The notes: a model not told the origin generated them from the sequence alone. Shown: positions 1-13,869, counted from the first letter of the stretch. The stretch: DNA of 64,000 bases from Cercospora beticola (GCF_033473495.1 NC_088943.1:124001-188000), one strand, 5' to 3'. Numbers and translations: made by a program.

Positions 1-1035
1 TCGCATATGCGTGTCGTATATAGAGCTGTGGTGCAAGGTGGGCTTCCAACCGAAGAAACACTTCGCATCGGGCGGGCGACGCATGGCAAGAGCGAAGCGC
101 CTAGGTTGGCCCGTGGTTCGCAAGACGCTCCGAAATTATGCATACGAGGTTCGACCGACGGCTTGCCACAACCACTTGGCTGACTAGAAGCCAGTGATCT
201 TTCATTTAATATGTACATGGGAAGCTGAACCACGCCTGTACTGCAGGCAGGGCATCAAATCTGCATGTTGGTGGATATCATTCCGCCCCCGGCCTGTTGG
301 AATCGTGCATCCCGCGGGCGCATGAGACTGACATGGCCGACTGGGTTGGGGAAGTTGTGATTGCGTTGCAGCTGGGTCTTCGCGGTGCTGCCGAAACCGT
401 GCCTCTGAACCAGACTTTCCAGTGAGCTGTCGTCTAGATTCTCGCCGAAGATACTTCAGGATATATCAATCAACGTTCGATCTTATACCGCGCTGTTGAC
501 CATGGACCGATCCACGCTTGCGGTGCTAATTGGACTGCTTCGAATACTTAGATTGCGGCTTCCAGTTACAATCTTGTCCCGCATTCTGTGTGAGTTATGG
601 GTGCTAGATATCGGCTCGTGTCTACCCTCTAATTGATGGTATCTTTTGTCTGTGGTGTTCGGATGCCAGGGTTTGAAATTGGCTATTTTCGGTGTCGTTC
701 GAGTGTGCATGGCATCGTAAATGGAGTTCCGTAGCCACCAATAATCTCCATTCGCCTCTTCACACTGCGTACTGGTGCGGGAATGCTTCCACGAGCATAT
801 GAGGAGTACACATAATATCCTTGGCAACGTGACGGCTGTGCCAGGTGCATGACGCTAGGTATGCCGCACACCACCTTTAGAGTTGTCCCGTCTAAGCCAT
901 GGATGCACATAGGATGTTAGCGCGGTAGCCCCAGTCAATCTTAAACGTGCGCATCGTGGCGTGATGTAACCCACAATGACATACATGAAATCGCTATAAT
1001 TTGGCCGTGTACCAGATCAGAGAAGCTGGTCTGAC
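1..1035. other. No gene recognised
   Basis: This stretch has ordinary, non-RIP base composition. Short overlapping open frames occur on the minus strand at 483-910, but they show no domain, signal peptide or splice structure that I can support. It is probably flanking or intergenic sequence left of the decayed gene that follows. Confidence 0.4.
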
Positions 1036-1551
1036 ATGGTACTTCTGTGCACGACTATGAAGACCACCGAGAACGGACGTCACGAACCCGATACTGCACC
1101 CAGAAGTAGATCAATTTGGAAGGACGTCGATCGCAAGCGTATGGAGCAGCAAATCCAATTTTTGTACAGGAAACATCATGTTGCTGGCCGTGTATCATAC
1201 ACCGAGACTTCCACTTCCGATGTCGAAGAGAATTACCCCATCCCGTTTGAGTTAGAGAGAAGCCTCGCAGATGATTTCGCATTCATCGCGGCATCTCAGC
1301 CTTAAGTGGGTTATGTTACTGCTGCAGTCGTCGAGCAGAGGGTAGGTGAAACTGCGCTGAAAGTGAAGCTGGCGGCGAATGAAGGCATATGCCCAGCTGT
1401 TCGAAGAAGCTTTAATGGAATAATGGAATTGCTTACAAAACGCGCGACGAGAGGTATGGCTTTAGCTTACGTTCCGCAGGCCTTTAGTAAAGCTTACAAG
1501 ATAACGAAGGTCTATCGCGACAAAGCTATTAGACAGCGCTTTTTGATTTAA
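1036..1551 (+). pseudogene. Decayed conserved gene fragment with one in-frame TAA
   Basis: One reading frame runs through 172 codons and is broken by a single TAA at 1303-1305. Both halves read as real protein: a charged N-terminal part (RSIWKDVDRKRMEQQ) and, after the stop, a helical part (LKVKLAANEGICPAV). The frame continues without a gap, so I read this as one gene with a nonsense change. CAA to TAA is the change RIP makes in its preferred CpA context, and the heavily RIP-mutated island begins about 70 bp downstream. I recognise no named domain, although the composition resembles a conserved fungal protein of unknown function. The 5' end is undefined, and a frame of this length could still be chance. 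Confidence 0.45.
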
Positions 1552-1659
1552 TCTGTCGGCTTAATTGTAACCGAATCCTAGGACGATTAGGGTCTGCCCG
1601 GTTTTAGCTCCCTCGGCACTTGAATTCTATTCGGCATATATTATATACTAAGCTTCGCA

Positions 1660-2688
1660 ATTTATTTAGCAAGAGTAGTACGAAGTATATATAGTAATAT
1701 ATAACGTCCGATATCGAAGAGCTAAATAACGAGATTACTAGTTTCGAGGTAGCTTTTAACGTACTAGAAATAAAGAGCTTCGAAGAGGTTATTAGTAATA
1801 TATAATATATTATCCGCTAGGCCTTTCTTTTAACTATAGATAGATCGTAATTACTAGACTACTTTTATACTCTAGGTCTATCTATAGCCTAGCTCGATAT
1901 AAGAGAAGTTAAAGAAGTATAGAAAGTTACGAACTATTAGCGTATTACTCGATATCTATCTACTTATACTAAGCGCTTTTCTTCTTAATTTATAGGCAGA
2001 ATATAGCTCCCTTTTTCTATATATAAGCTATCTATAAAATCTCTTATTTAATCTCGGTAATTTATTTATATAGAAATTTAATTCTTAGTATATTACGAAT
2101 TAGAGATACCTATATTAATATCTAGAATACTAGAATCTTCGAAAGAAGTATACTTTCTCTACGATTTATTTATTTAAGCTTATAGTCGTTTCTACTATAG
2201 TAGAGTATATTACTAAGTATTTCTATAATAGATAATCTCTAATTTAGAAAACTATAGCTTAGAAATAGCTAAACGCTTATACTTAGCGCTATTATAGCTC
2301 TTAGTAGATATAAGTAGAAAGTATTTTAAATCTAAAGAGAAGAAGCTTCTATATCGCCTATTACTACTATAGAGCGTAATTAACTTTAATTCGTTTCGGT
2401 TTACTTTGTAGTCTATATCTATAATTACTATAAGAATAAACTCTTTAAGTTAGTATTATAGTAGTATAGAACTAGAAGATTAAACGCTCTCTTTACTACT
2501 ATTATAAGTTACTAGTCTAGTAGTTACCTCTACTAATAATAGATATTTTATCTATTAGGCCTACTAGTAAGTTTATTCGTCTATAGTAGAAGGATCTAAA
2601 ACCGAGAAACTATTAAACTAACTAGTTAAGGAAACTCCGATCGAAATTCTTATAGAAAGGTCTACGTTTTAATAAATATAAAATATTT
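1660..2688 (+). repeat. Unclassified degenerate element, left part
   Basis: From about 1711 one plus-strand frame can be read for over 300 codons with interruptions only by TAG or TAA, as expected for a RIP-mutated coding sequence. No retrotransposon motif (protease, YVDD, RNase H) is visible in it. The frame is cut by the Copia copy at 2689-8824 and appears to resume on its far side, so this is an older element that received that insertion. Its class is unknown to me; a recombinase-, transposase- or helicase-type element would fit. Confidence 0.5.
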
Positions 2689-2918
2689 TGTCGAATTATA
2701 TTCTCGTAGGCACTCGTCGGATAGGTATAATATAGTAGAAGTAGAGATAATAAGTAGGAACTAACCGAGTTAATTATATTAGTTAGTTATAGGTTGTATC
2801 TTACTCCTAAGATAGGTATTAGCTAGGTTATATAACCTAGTATTATATAACCTATATTACCTAACTCTAATCCCTAAAGTGTCTCTTAGAATATCTAACT
2901 AGACTATACTTTCTAATA
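2689..2918 (-). repeat. 3' LTR of Copia A1
   Basis: This 230-bp direct repeat matches 8595-8824 with about five transition differences. On the plus strand it starts TGTCGAATT and ends TTTCTAATA. The TG end survives, while the opposite CA-type end has mutated to TA. Confidence 0.9.
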
Positions 2919-5900
2919 CTCCTACTTAGGCTAGATAGTCTTCTGCCTATATTCCTATATTTAAATCTATCTCTAAATTATAATAAGTTATTAGGTGCTA
3001 TAGTTATATAGTTAGAGCTATATACCTAATCTATCTTAGTTTAACTCCTTAGCCTAGTATCTACGAATCCTTCTTCTAGTATATACTATAAGGGAGATAG
3101 CTTCGTTTTTACTTCTCTACTAGGCTTTTCCTTTTAGACTATATATAGATTCCTAGATCCTAATTACTTATTATATATAGCAAGCTACTTCTCCTATAGT
3201 ATAACTCCTAGGCTTAGTTTTATATTTACTATAATATCTCTAATATTATAGTATATATCTTTTGTTAATTATTCTAAGGTCTAGAGTTTAGTCTATAGTT
3301 AGGGTATAAATCTTTTGCCTTTCCCTATATAAGCTAGAGTTATCTTATAAACTCCTAAAACTATAGCCTATTCTTTAGTTTAGTTAGGCTATTAGCAACT
3401 ATCTCTTTTATTAGAATATATTCTACTATAACCTTCCTCTACTACTAGAGATATCTAATATAGTTATATATAATATTAATATATTTAGATCTCTTATAGG
3501 TATATATATTCTTAATAAGAGTTAAAGCTACCTAATTGTCTCCTATAATTTATACTAGCCTTAGTTCTCTTACTATATTAGGATATACTTTTATAGTTAG
3601 TTAGAATAGGCACTCTCCTACTAACTCTATATAGTCTATCTCTTTTAAGAGTACTACTAGGAACTAAGATTGCTTTATATATATATTTATAGCTATATAC
3701 TTAGCTTCTATTATTAATATTATAACAGACTTTTGCTTCCTACTTATCTAAGAAACTAGAGCTCTATAAAGGAAGAAGATACTCCTAAGGATTAAGACTC
3801 TGTCTGCTTTGTCTATTATATAGTTAGAGTCTAAATATCCTATTAGGCTTCCTCTATTTCTTCTAAATATTAGTTCTAAGTCTTAGGATAACCTTAGGTA
3901 CCTTGCTAGTTTCTTTAGAGCTTATATATGCCTCTTAGTTAGGTCTAAGATATATAAGCTTAACCTTCTAAGAGAGAAAGCAATATCTAGTCTTATTATA
4001 ACTATAGGCTATATCTAGGTACTAGTTTAGCTTTAGTACTCTGTCTTATTCCCTCTCTTATTATATAAGCCTATTAGTTTTAGGCTATTATAACTATCTA
4101 TTAGTAAGAGAGTTAGGTTAGCTATCTCCTTAGTTATTCCTAGCTTTATAAGGTTCTTCTAGATAAAGTGTTCTTAATTAAGCTTTAGAGTTCTAGCTTA
4201 TCTATCTCTTATTAACCTTATCCTAAGGATTTTCTCTAGTTCTCTAAGATCTTTAATCTTAAATACTTTGCCTAGCTGTTCCTTAAACTAAAGTATATCT
4301 TCTAGCTTTAGTACTATAATTAGAATATTATCTATATAGGTTAGGATTAGAATATTCCTTTCCTAGTAGATAAAAAGATATAGGTCTACTTCTAATTATA
4401 TAAACCTAATCTGTTTTAACTTTAAGATATAGAGTTTATTCTAGTCTCTTGCTGCTTGCTTTAGTCTATATAAGCTTCTTAGGATTTATAGGACTATATT
4501 AGGTAGAATCTTAACTCCTAGTAGTAGAATTATAAAGATTTCTTCTTAAAGTTTGCTCTTAGTAAATATATTGTTTATATCTACTTAGTAGAGTTCTAGA
4601 TCCTTCTTATAAACTATAGCTATAAATACCCTTAAGGTATTATACCTAACTATTAGTATAAAGGTCTCCTAGAAATTAACTCTAAACTTCTAAGAGAAAC
4701 CTCTTATAACTAGTCTTACTTTAAACTTCTTAATAGCTCTACTAATTAATCTCTTTATATTAAATACCTACTTAGATATAATAAGGTTTGCTTCTTTAGG
4801 TAGGATAACCTTTATCTAAGTATTGTTGCTTCTTAATATAGTTAGTTCCTTTTAGACTATATCCTCCTATATATATCCCTATTTAGGATCCTAAATTGCC
4901 TCTTTATAGGACTTTAGAATAGGCACCTCTTGTCTCTATATAGAGACTTAAGGAGCAATTGCTATAAATATAGACTCCTAAACCTCTAATAGAGCTTCCT
5001 AAATCTACTCCTATTCTTAGCTTTAGACTTAGCTTAGGAATGCCTTATAATACTTAGTACTAGGCTCCTCCTTCTATCTATATTCTCTCTATCTCTTCTA
5101 AAGTACCTATTTTATTACTATACTATAAGCTTTTAGCTCTAGGCCTAGTTCTTTATCTAAGACAGATCTCCTTCTCTTTTAGCTATAGGTTTAGTCTTAG
5201 TTCCTCTTCTAATCTCTGTTTCCTTATAGGTCCTACTATATAATATTTAATCCTCTTACTTTAGAATATAGTCTCCTACTAGTACTAGGACTAGCTTATC
5301 TATTAACTTCCTAGCTTAGCTTAGGTAGTTTAGTAGTTCTACTTTTCTCCTACTAGAGTTATAGTTCCCTAGAGTTTTCTTCTTCTAGATCCTCTATCTT
5401 CTAGTACTCCTCCTTATCCTTTAGTAGAGGTAGCAACTATATAAAGAGTATTTAGCTAGGACCTATAGGTTTAGTTGCTATAGCTATAAGTATAGTAGCT
5501 ATAGAAGATACAACTGCTATTAGCTTCTTTAGAGGTCTGCTAACTAGGTTTCTAATAGGTATACTGCTTACTTAATTAAGCTTAGGAATATTTAGCTCTA
5601 TATCTCCTCCTTTCTTATACTTAAACTAAGTAGTAGTATTATAGGCTTTAATAGCTCTTATATTAGGCTTCTAGAAGAGCTATATTTTAGTAGTATTAGG
5701 AATATATCTAATAAACATAGTATCTTTGCCTCTATTTATTAGTTTGTCTAATCTTATCCCTACTAGCTAGGACTTAGGATCTATATAGACTACTGCTTTA
5801 TAACCCTAAACTCTAAAGTATAATACTAAGGGTTAAATGCCTAAAAAGGCTTCCTTAGGTAATACCTTAAATCTATTAATTTCTAGGCTATTAGGAAGGG

Positions 5901-8594
5901 AATTTCTAATAACTATATAGACTGCTAAGGCTTCTAGCTAGAATTTAATAGGTATATAGGCATCTGCTAGTATTGCTCTTATATAGTCTTTAAAGGTTTA
6001 GATTAACCTCTTAACTACTCTATTCTAGATAGAGTTATATACTTTAGTTATATAGAAGGAAATTCTATATTCCTTCTCCTACTACTTTAGTATAGTAAGA
6101 AGCTCTCTTACTCTATTACTCCTTATAATCTAGAGGGGATTTCCTAATTATAGCTTAGCTTTTACCTTCTAGTCTCTAAGGATACTTAGTATATCTTCTC
6201 TAGACTTTATTAGGAAAGTCTATTTCTTTCTTAAGAAGTTATTAATAATCTTAAGCTACTATTTATATCCTAATCTTAAGATAGGCAAAGAACTATAGAT
6301 ATTAATAGAAACTAGAGATAACTTTTAGGGTTTCCTCTTAGTTTCTTTCTCTCTATATTTCTTTATCTTTACTAAGGAATATACTCTATAAGGTTAGTAT
6401 TCCTTTAGAATAGGAATCTAAGCCTTTAAGTTAGATACCTTATATAGGTTTCTAAGAAGACTCTCTCTAAAATATATAAGTCTCCTATACTAAAGCTCCT
6501 ACTATTCTTAGGTCTTTTCTTAGGCTTTAAAGGTATAGGCTTTATTCTTTTATTTTTAATTAAAGTATAATATTGCAAGCTCCTATAATGCATTATTAAT
6601 CTCCTTAATAAATAGTACTCCTCCTAATAGTTTTATCTAGATAACTAGTTTCCTAGATAATAAAATAAGTATAAATTTTAGTAGTTAAATACTATACTAC
6701 TAGCTAAATTAGCTCTAAGAAACAAGATTTACTCCTAGACTAGGTATAAAGAGAACATTTTTAAGAATAATCTGCTTTCCTCTTCTCCTACCTATTACTA
6801 TATCTCCTATATATATAGCTATTAGATAGCTACCTCTAACCTTAATCTACTTTTTCCTCTAAAGAGGTTTTAGTTCTCTAAAAAGTAATTCTTAGTTAGT
6901 TATATATAATAAAGTATAGGAGTTAAGTAGCTATCTTAATAGTATATACTTGCCTTTTGCTTCTATAGTTAAGTATATAACTTTATTAATATTATTATCC
7001 TCTAATAGGGATTAAGATACTTTAGATACTATAGAAGGTTCTATATCTTCTTAGGTAGTATATACCTTCTTAGAAAACTTCCTTAAGCTTTATCTTTTCT
7101 TAAGGGATTAGACTTTTAGGTTAAGTTTCTTTACTATTTCTTTTAATACTTCTCTATCTAGTAAAGATCTCCTTCTAAAGATACTCTCCCTAGGTAGTAT
7201 TCTTCTCTTCTCTACTCTATTAGCCTATCTTAAGTTAATAGTTCTCTTAGCTTTATTAAGGTATAGATACTTAGTAATACCTCTAAAATGTTCCTAGTTA
7301 TATAGGTAATATTTTAGCTTTATACTTTAGGTTCCTCTTTCTTTAGTAAATATTACTATTTCTTAGGACTAGTGCCTATACTATATTAACTCCTCTACTT
7401 TAAGGAGTTAGAGGATTTCTTTAGAGTCTAAGTTCTTCTAAGCTTAGATAGTCTACCTTATACTTTTATACTTAGCTAGAAGTATAAAGAGCAGATACTT
7501 AATCCTTATATTAGGAGTCTTATAGTATAACTCCCTCTAGTTAATCTCTACAATCCTTCTTCTAAGATTGCTAAAGTAGACTTATAATTTCCTAATTATA
7601 TCCTCTAGTTCTATCTTAAAGGTTATAAATTCTTAGATAATAGCTATTATATATGCCTATTAGACTTTGCTATATTTCCTATATAGCTTTATCTAGATAT
7701 TATATACTCTTATCTTATCTATTACCTTATCTTAGTTATCTATATAAAGACTATCTATTAGGATATAGATTGCCTTTATATTATCCTTCTGCTATTTTAG
7801 GCTAAACTCTAAAAATGTAGTACTTTTCCCTTTGCTTAATAAAGCCTTAGATACTTTAGATTTAGCTAGAGTAGGTACTAATAATCCCTTTAAGTCTAAG
7901 ATTATCTAGAAGATTTCTTTTCCTCTAAGTATATTCTCCTATAGCTTAAACTATAGTCTCTAGTTCTCTCTTATTAGGATTAGTGTTCTCCTTCTATCTA
8001 ATTTACTTATTAAATCTATTTCTACAAAATTAAATAAACAAATCTAAACTCTAGAAATATAAGCTCTTTTAATCTAATTAGTAGCTTCTAGGTTTCTGCC
8101 TTCCTTAGTTACTAAAACTCTTCTCTCTTAGCTAAAGTATCTAAGGACTCTTCTCTTCTATAGGAGTTAGTTAGGTTCTTAGGTAGAGAACCTCTAAAAG
8201 ATCTACCTTCTTAGAAGAGCACTACTAGCTAGTTCTAAAGTATTAGTAGTACTTAGTATTTAGGCCTAGTCTTATCTACTTAGGTACTATAGTCTAAGGC
8301 TAATCCTTTCCTCTTTATACTTCTTTAGTATACTTCTCTTTTAAAGTAGAGTATGCCTTACTAGGCTTTTCTCTATCTTACCTACCTTTTAGGGACTTCT
8401 AGCTTATAACTAGGATCTTCTAAAGCTTCTAGGTAGTATAGATAGGATATGCTTCTAGTCTCCTTTATACTCTTTTCCTGCTTCTCTACCTAATTAATAC
8501 TATAGGTCCTATAAGAGGTAACACGTATTACTTTAAGAATAAGAAGGCTAACTCTTACTACTTAGGGCCTCTCTATAAACCCGGGCTTATAACT

Positions 8595-8824
8595 TGTCGA
8601 ATTATATTCTTATAGGTACTCGTCGGATAGGTATAATATAGTAGAAGTAGAGATAATAAGTAGGAACTAACCGAGTTAATTATATTAGTTAGTTATAGGT
8701 TGCATCTTACTCCTAAGATAGGTATTAGCTAGGTTATATAACCTAGTATTATATAACCTATATTACCTAACTCTAATCCCTAAAGTATCTCTTAGAATAT
8801 CTAACTAGACTATACTTTCTAATA
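8595..8824 (-). repeat. 5' LTR of Copia A1
   Basis: This is the partner of 2689-2918 and has the same 230-bp length. It is followed directly by the right copy of the TATTT target duplication. The bases just inside the element (about 8560-8594, minus strand AGTTATAAGCCCGGG) sit where the primer-binding site belongs. I could not match them to a specific tRNA. Confidence 0.9.
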
Positions 8825-9600
8825 TATTTATATATTTGCTAGCTTTTCGAGCTTTCCTATTAGAGTAAAATTATAGTAATATAAGTTTAGAGAAGCTAGT
8901 ATAAAAATAGAAGATACTTTTAGAGAAAGTTACTTATATAGAATTTAACTAGCTAATATTAGGAAGGACGAAATTCTACTCGCTACGAATACTAATAACC
9001 TAGTCGACGAATTATTATTTATTCTTATTAGTAAAGTAGAGTACGAGGCCTATATATATTATTAGTAGTAGACTTAATTATTTTCTATCCTTCTATTTAA
9101 TTTCTAATACTATTTATTAAAGTTCTATAGCTAAACGTAGACTTAGTAGCTATTAGTTATACTTAAAGCTATAGTATTAAAAGTTACTAGTAGAGTATCT
9201 TACTTAGGTTTTATATAACTTTAAGAGATAGAACTTTTAAATCTACTTACTTTCTTTTAATAAGAGACTATAACTTAGTAGCTAGTACTAGAACTTTATA
9301 AAGTATATATTCCTCCTTAAAATATTATCTATTTCCTATCTACGATATAGTTATATAGTATACGAGTTCTATTAAACTATAATATATAGTAATTTCTTTA
9401 TATATTATATATAAAAGATATACTCTTTAAGTAGAAGAAGGACTTTATATTAGTAGGAGGATATATATTTATATTAGTAAAGCGCAAAGCTTAGTCTCTA
9501 ACTCTTAAATTCGTTTTACTTCGAAATATCTACTTATAGTTTAGCCGGTTATATACTATAGAAATAGTAAAAACTAATAAACTAAGTAAAGTTAATATAA
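8825..9600 (+). repeat. Unclassified degenerate element, right part
   Basis: Removing A1 and one TATTT copy joins this segment to 1660-2688. In the joined frame a stop-riddled but long reading frame continues to about 9.6 kb, with stretches such as KIEDTFRESYLYRI. CpG is retained and CpA/TpG is nearly absent, unlike the inserted A1 copy. I see no diagnostic domain. It ends close to the LTR-like repeat of Copia family B. Confidence 0.45.
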
Positions 9601-9633
9601 GTAGTATCTGCTATATAACTTAGAGAGTTATAG

Positions 9634-9760
9634 ACTTAATATATAGTAGTATTTAAGATAGTCGTCTATTCTTAGTATTTACTTATATATCTTATATATA
9701 GAATCTCGTTCCTTTAATAGTTCGTTTCTTAATTAATATTATAGTTACTATATTTTATAT
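9634..9760 (+). repeat. LTR-like repeat of Copia family B, left copy
   Basis: About 127 bp match 22301-22427 with a few transitions; the shared core begins ACTTAATATATAGTAGTATT. The segment lies about 250 bp upstream of the family B gag-like region. The matching copy lies about 220 bp downstream of the family B RNase H end, which is the spacing expected of a pair of LTRs. Exact termini are not certain. Confidence 0.6.
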
Positions 9761-9899
9761 AGTTATAAGCTATTATACTATATAGCGCGTTAACCTAACT
9801 AGTAATATCTACTATACTAATTTATAGTAATTATAATATATTATTACTATACTACTATAGAAATAGATATTACTATAAAGATATTAAGTTTATTAATAA

Positions 9900-12800
9900 T
9901 AGCGAGCTATAGAGGCCGACGCGAGTTATTATTTTAATATAATAGCTATCTATTAAATAGTTATAGCTACTACTAATCTTTTAAAGAAGTTAAAAAGTAA
10001 AGCTAACTAGCTAATATAGTTAATACTAATAAAAATAAGCTTTTATAGTTATAGCGTTCTATTCTATATTATAGATAATAGCTCTATTACTATAGAAATA
10101 GTATCTATAAAGAACTCTAATAAGTCTATAGCTATATTCTAATAGTACTAAATCGATTATACTACTAGTAATACTAGAGTATACTTATTTATTATTAATA
10201 ATCTCTATAAGTTAGTTTAGTAGAATATACTAGAATATAAGACTACTACTATACTCTAGATATACCTATAATCTATATATAGATTAAGTACTATTAGTAA
10301 AGAATATACTACTTTCTTAAAGTTTTACTATCTAGCTTATCTATCTCGCTCTAATATTTAGAAGTTTATAGAAAACTTTAAAGCTAAGTTCTATATACTT
10401 AATAAAACTAAACTAAAAATCTTAGATATAAATACTACTTTTATTTTTATTTTCTAGATAGAACTCGAGTTTCTATAATAAGTTAATAATAAATAAGAAT
10501 AGTTTAGAAGAATCTCTAATAATAAGTAAAATACTCTAATACTTAATATATTAACTATAGAGATTCTTAATAAAGATTTTATATATAGTAATAAAGATAA
10601 ATATTAGTATACTTTAGTCTATAGAGCTAACTCTAATAACTCTAACTCTAACTCTAACTCTAGTACTAGTAATAATAGTAACTCTAGTTCGAATAGTAGT
10701 AATAGTTCGAACTTAAATTAAAATAGTTAGAATAGAAGTCGTAGCTATAGTAATAGCTATAGCTATAGAAATAAATAAAGCTATAGTAGTAGATAAAATT
10801 AGTAGTAATTATTATAATAAACTTATCTAATATATCTATATTATAGTAGAACTATATATAAAGAAGCTAATTACTAGAATAAGTCTAGTAACGAGTATAA
10901 GCGTTCTAGTTACCTACTATTTCTAAGCTATACTAATTAAGGTAATTAAAGTTCTTAGTCTTAAAATAATAGTTAATAGTTAGAAGATAGTAGCTAGTAG
11001 GCTAACTATACTACTAAGTTTAACTAATATATAATACTAAATAGTAATATTACTAAGATATTTAATATTACTATTTTAGTAGCTATATAAGTAGCTATAT
11101 ATACTATATAGTTATATAAGTAGATTATAGATAGTAGTACTACTAGTTATATAACTAATAACCTCGATAATATAGTAGACTCTTATTCTTACTATATTAC
11201 TATTATCTATAGTAAAGGAGTATTAATAGCTACTTATTATAGTATTATTAAGTTAGATTTCTATAATACTAGTAAGAAGTACTTAACTAATATCTTATTT
11301 ATATCTAGTTTAATAGCTAACTTTATTTCTATAGAAATACTTTATTAGAAGAAAGTTTATTACTATAACTATAATTAGATATTATAGACGCTAAATAGTA
11401 ATAGTCGTCGTATTATTACGTATCTTTATAGTAACTATAGTTTACTATATCTTAGACTTAGAACTAGATTATTACTAACTATTATAGTAATAGAAGTTAC
11501 TTTAGTAAACTTAAAGGTTCTACTATTAGTTAAAGTAATAGTAATTATCTAGTATAATCGCTTTAGCTATACCTCTAGCTATACTATAGAGTAACTAGCT
11601 TCTTAAAATAATATTTAGCTAGAATATAGTAAAGAATTAAAGTATTATCTATATAAGTATCTTATCTACTATATAGTAATAGTATATAAACTATTTAATT
11701 ATATATAAATAATACGTTCTACTAAGCTAAATACTATTATAGTAGTAGATATTATTATAGTTCGTACTATATCGTTTAGATAAGCTAAGTACTTTATATT
11801 ATTAATAGACTTAGCTATACTTAAACGTACGTTTATAGTAGCTTAATATAAGAGTACTACGAAGTTCTATATTAAGAAGTATTATACTACTAGACTTATA
11901 TAAAATAAAAAGAAGATTTAAATCTTCTACTTTAATAGAAATAGTAAATATAATAGTAATAAGCTTAAGGAATTCGCTTAGACTAAAAGTATAGTTCTTT
12001 AAGTTATAGTACGTTATAGCTTAATATAGAATAGTAAGGCTAAGATATTAAACTATATTATTTATTAGTTAGCTTAGAAGTTAATAGTATAAAGTAAACT
12101 ATCTCTAGCTATATAGAAATATACTATAAAGATAGCTACTTACTTTCTTAATATTCTATCTAGTTAAGTACTAAAAGATAAGTTACTATATTAGGTATAT
12201 ATAAAGTAGGCTTAGAAGCCTTAAACTAAGCTAACGTTAGCTTATTTAAAAGCTTATAGCTATACTACTATTTTCTATAACTATAGTATTACTTATAGTA
12301 AGAAGTTCTAGTAGTATAGTAAAGTTAGCTATTTAGTTAGTAACTATAGTAAGAATATATATAAGATCTATATTACTACTAAATATAAGGTTTATATATC
12401 TAAGAATATAAAGTTTATTAATAACGACCTTACTAGTAAAGCTTAAATTAACGACGATTCGTTAGACTCTAATACTAACTCTAACTCTAATACTAACTCT
12501 AATACTATAATTCTATTTAAGGAGTTATTTATAGTATACTATAACTTTAAGAATAAGAATATCGAACTACTATACTATATTAATTAGTATATTATTTACG
12601 TAATCGATCTACTAGAATATAAAACTAATAAGTAGGTTAATAAGAGAGTACTAAGTATACTTCGTAATCTACTACTACTTATTAATAATCTACTACGGCC
12701 TTAACTATCTATACTAGTACTAGTACTAGTAGCTACTATAGAGTTATTAGAAGATAAGTTTTAAGATACTAAAATAGTATCTATTAAATAGCTACTACCT

Positions 12801-13800
12801 TATTATACTAGCTATATATATAAGATACCGAGCTATCTATATAATTAATATACGAAGTTTATAATTAATAAGCTTATAGCTAATTCTAGTTATACTATTA
12901 AGTCGTTACTATAAACGACTTAGTATATATTTACTATTTTAGTCTAAGAACTATAAGCTAGTACTCTACTATCTAAGCTAAAGAGCTATAAGCTAGTAAT
13001 ACTATTACTAGAAGCCTCTATATAGTTAAAAGCTAAACTCGAAGAACTAGAAGCTTTAACTAAGAATAATATATAGATAGTAGTTAAAGTAGAGAATAGT
13101 ATAAATATTATTAAGAGCTATTAGGTCTATTAGTATAAGTTTAATACTAATAGTAAGTTATTATAATATAAGGCTTAATAGATTATTTATAGATTTACTT
13201 AGAAAGTAAATTTTAATTATAATAAGACGTATACTACTATAGTTAAGCTATCGTTATTATAACTACTATATATAATACTCGCTTATTATAGTATTAAATA
13301 TAAGTAGTATAATATTATTATAGCGTTTCTTAATATAGCTATTAAAGACTTAAAAATTTATATCGAGTTACTATATAGCTATAAGTAAGTAGGTATAGTA
13401 TACTTCTTAAATAAAGCTCTATATAGTCTTAAGTAGTTACTATTATTATAGTATTAAGAACTATATAAAGCGCTTAAAGCCTATAGCTTTAGCTCTATTA
13501 ATAGTAATATCTATATTTTCTACTATATAACTAAGTAGTACTAGATTATTATCTATATAGATAATAATCTAATTATTATATCTATTTATAGCGAGATTAA
13601 TAAGATAGTAGTATAGCTAAAGAATAAGTTTAAGATATATAAACTTAGTAACTTTTATTACTATCTTAGTATATATATTATTTATAATAAGAAGAATCGT
13701 ACTATTTATATTATCTAAGATATATATACTAAGAAGCTAGTAGATAGCTATAGTATTAACGAGCTAGCGCTAGTAATAATATATCCTATAAGTTACTTAT
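9900..13800 (+). mobile_element. Ty1/Copia element B, gag-protease-integrase-RT part
   Basis: The plus strand reads as a RIP-mutated Copia polyprotein. Near 10.80-10.87 kb is a CCHC zinc-knuckle-like stretch with Cys codons mutated to Tyr. Near 11.12-11.17 kb is a protease active site readable as IIDSSTTSYITN (family WxxDSGAxxH). At 13.2-13.6 kb is reverse transcriptase with NYNKTYTTIVKL, FLNKALYSLK and YIDN (decayed YVDD). The frame then loses Copia similarity around 13.8 kb, and the missing RNase H end lies at 21664-22100. The sequence is full of TAG/TAA and non-functional. It differs from family A in sequence and keeps many CpG sites. Confidence 0.8.
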
Positions 13801-13869
13801 TAGATAGTATAAAGAGAACGCTAATCTATTTTACGTACTCTTATTAGCTATTACTATCTAGTAACGCTT

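Larger units (their letters stand above)
2689..8824 (-). mobile_element. Ty1/Copia LTR retrotransposon, full-length copy A1
   Basis: The element is 6,136 bp. It is bounded by two 230-bp LTRs (2689-2918 and 8595-8824) and by a perfect 5-bp target duplication TATTT (2684-2688 and 8825-8829). Coding is on the minus strand and is the reverse complement of the copy at 14472-20607. It carries integrase, reverse transcriptase (YVDD box decayed to YIDN near 4.33 kb) and RNase H in Copia order. A purine-rich stretch lies just inside the 3' LTR at about 2919-2932. The LTRs differ at about five sites, all transitions. Every frame has many TAG/TAA stops, so the element is dead. CpG is nearly absent from its interior. 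Confidence 0.92.
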
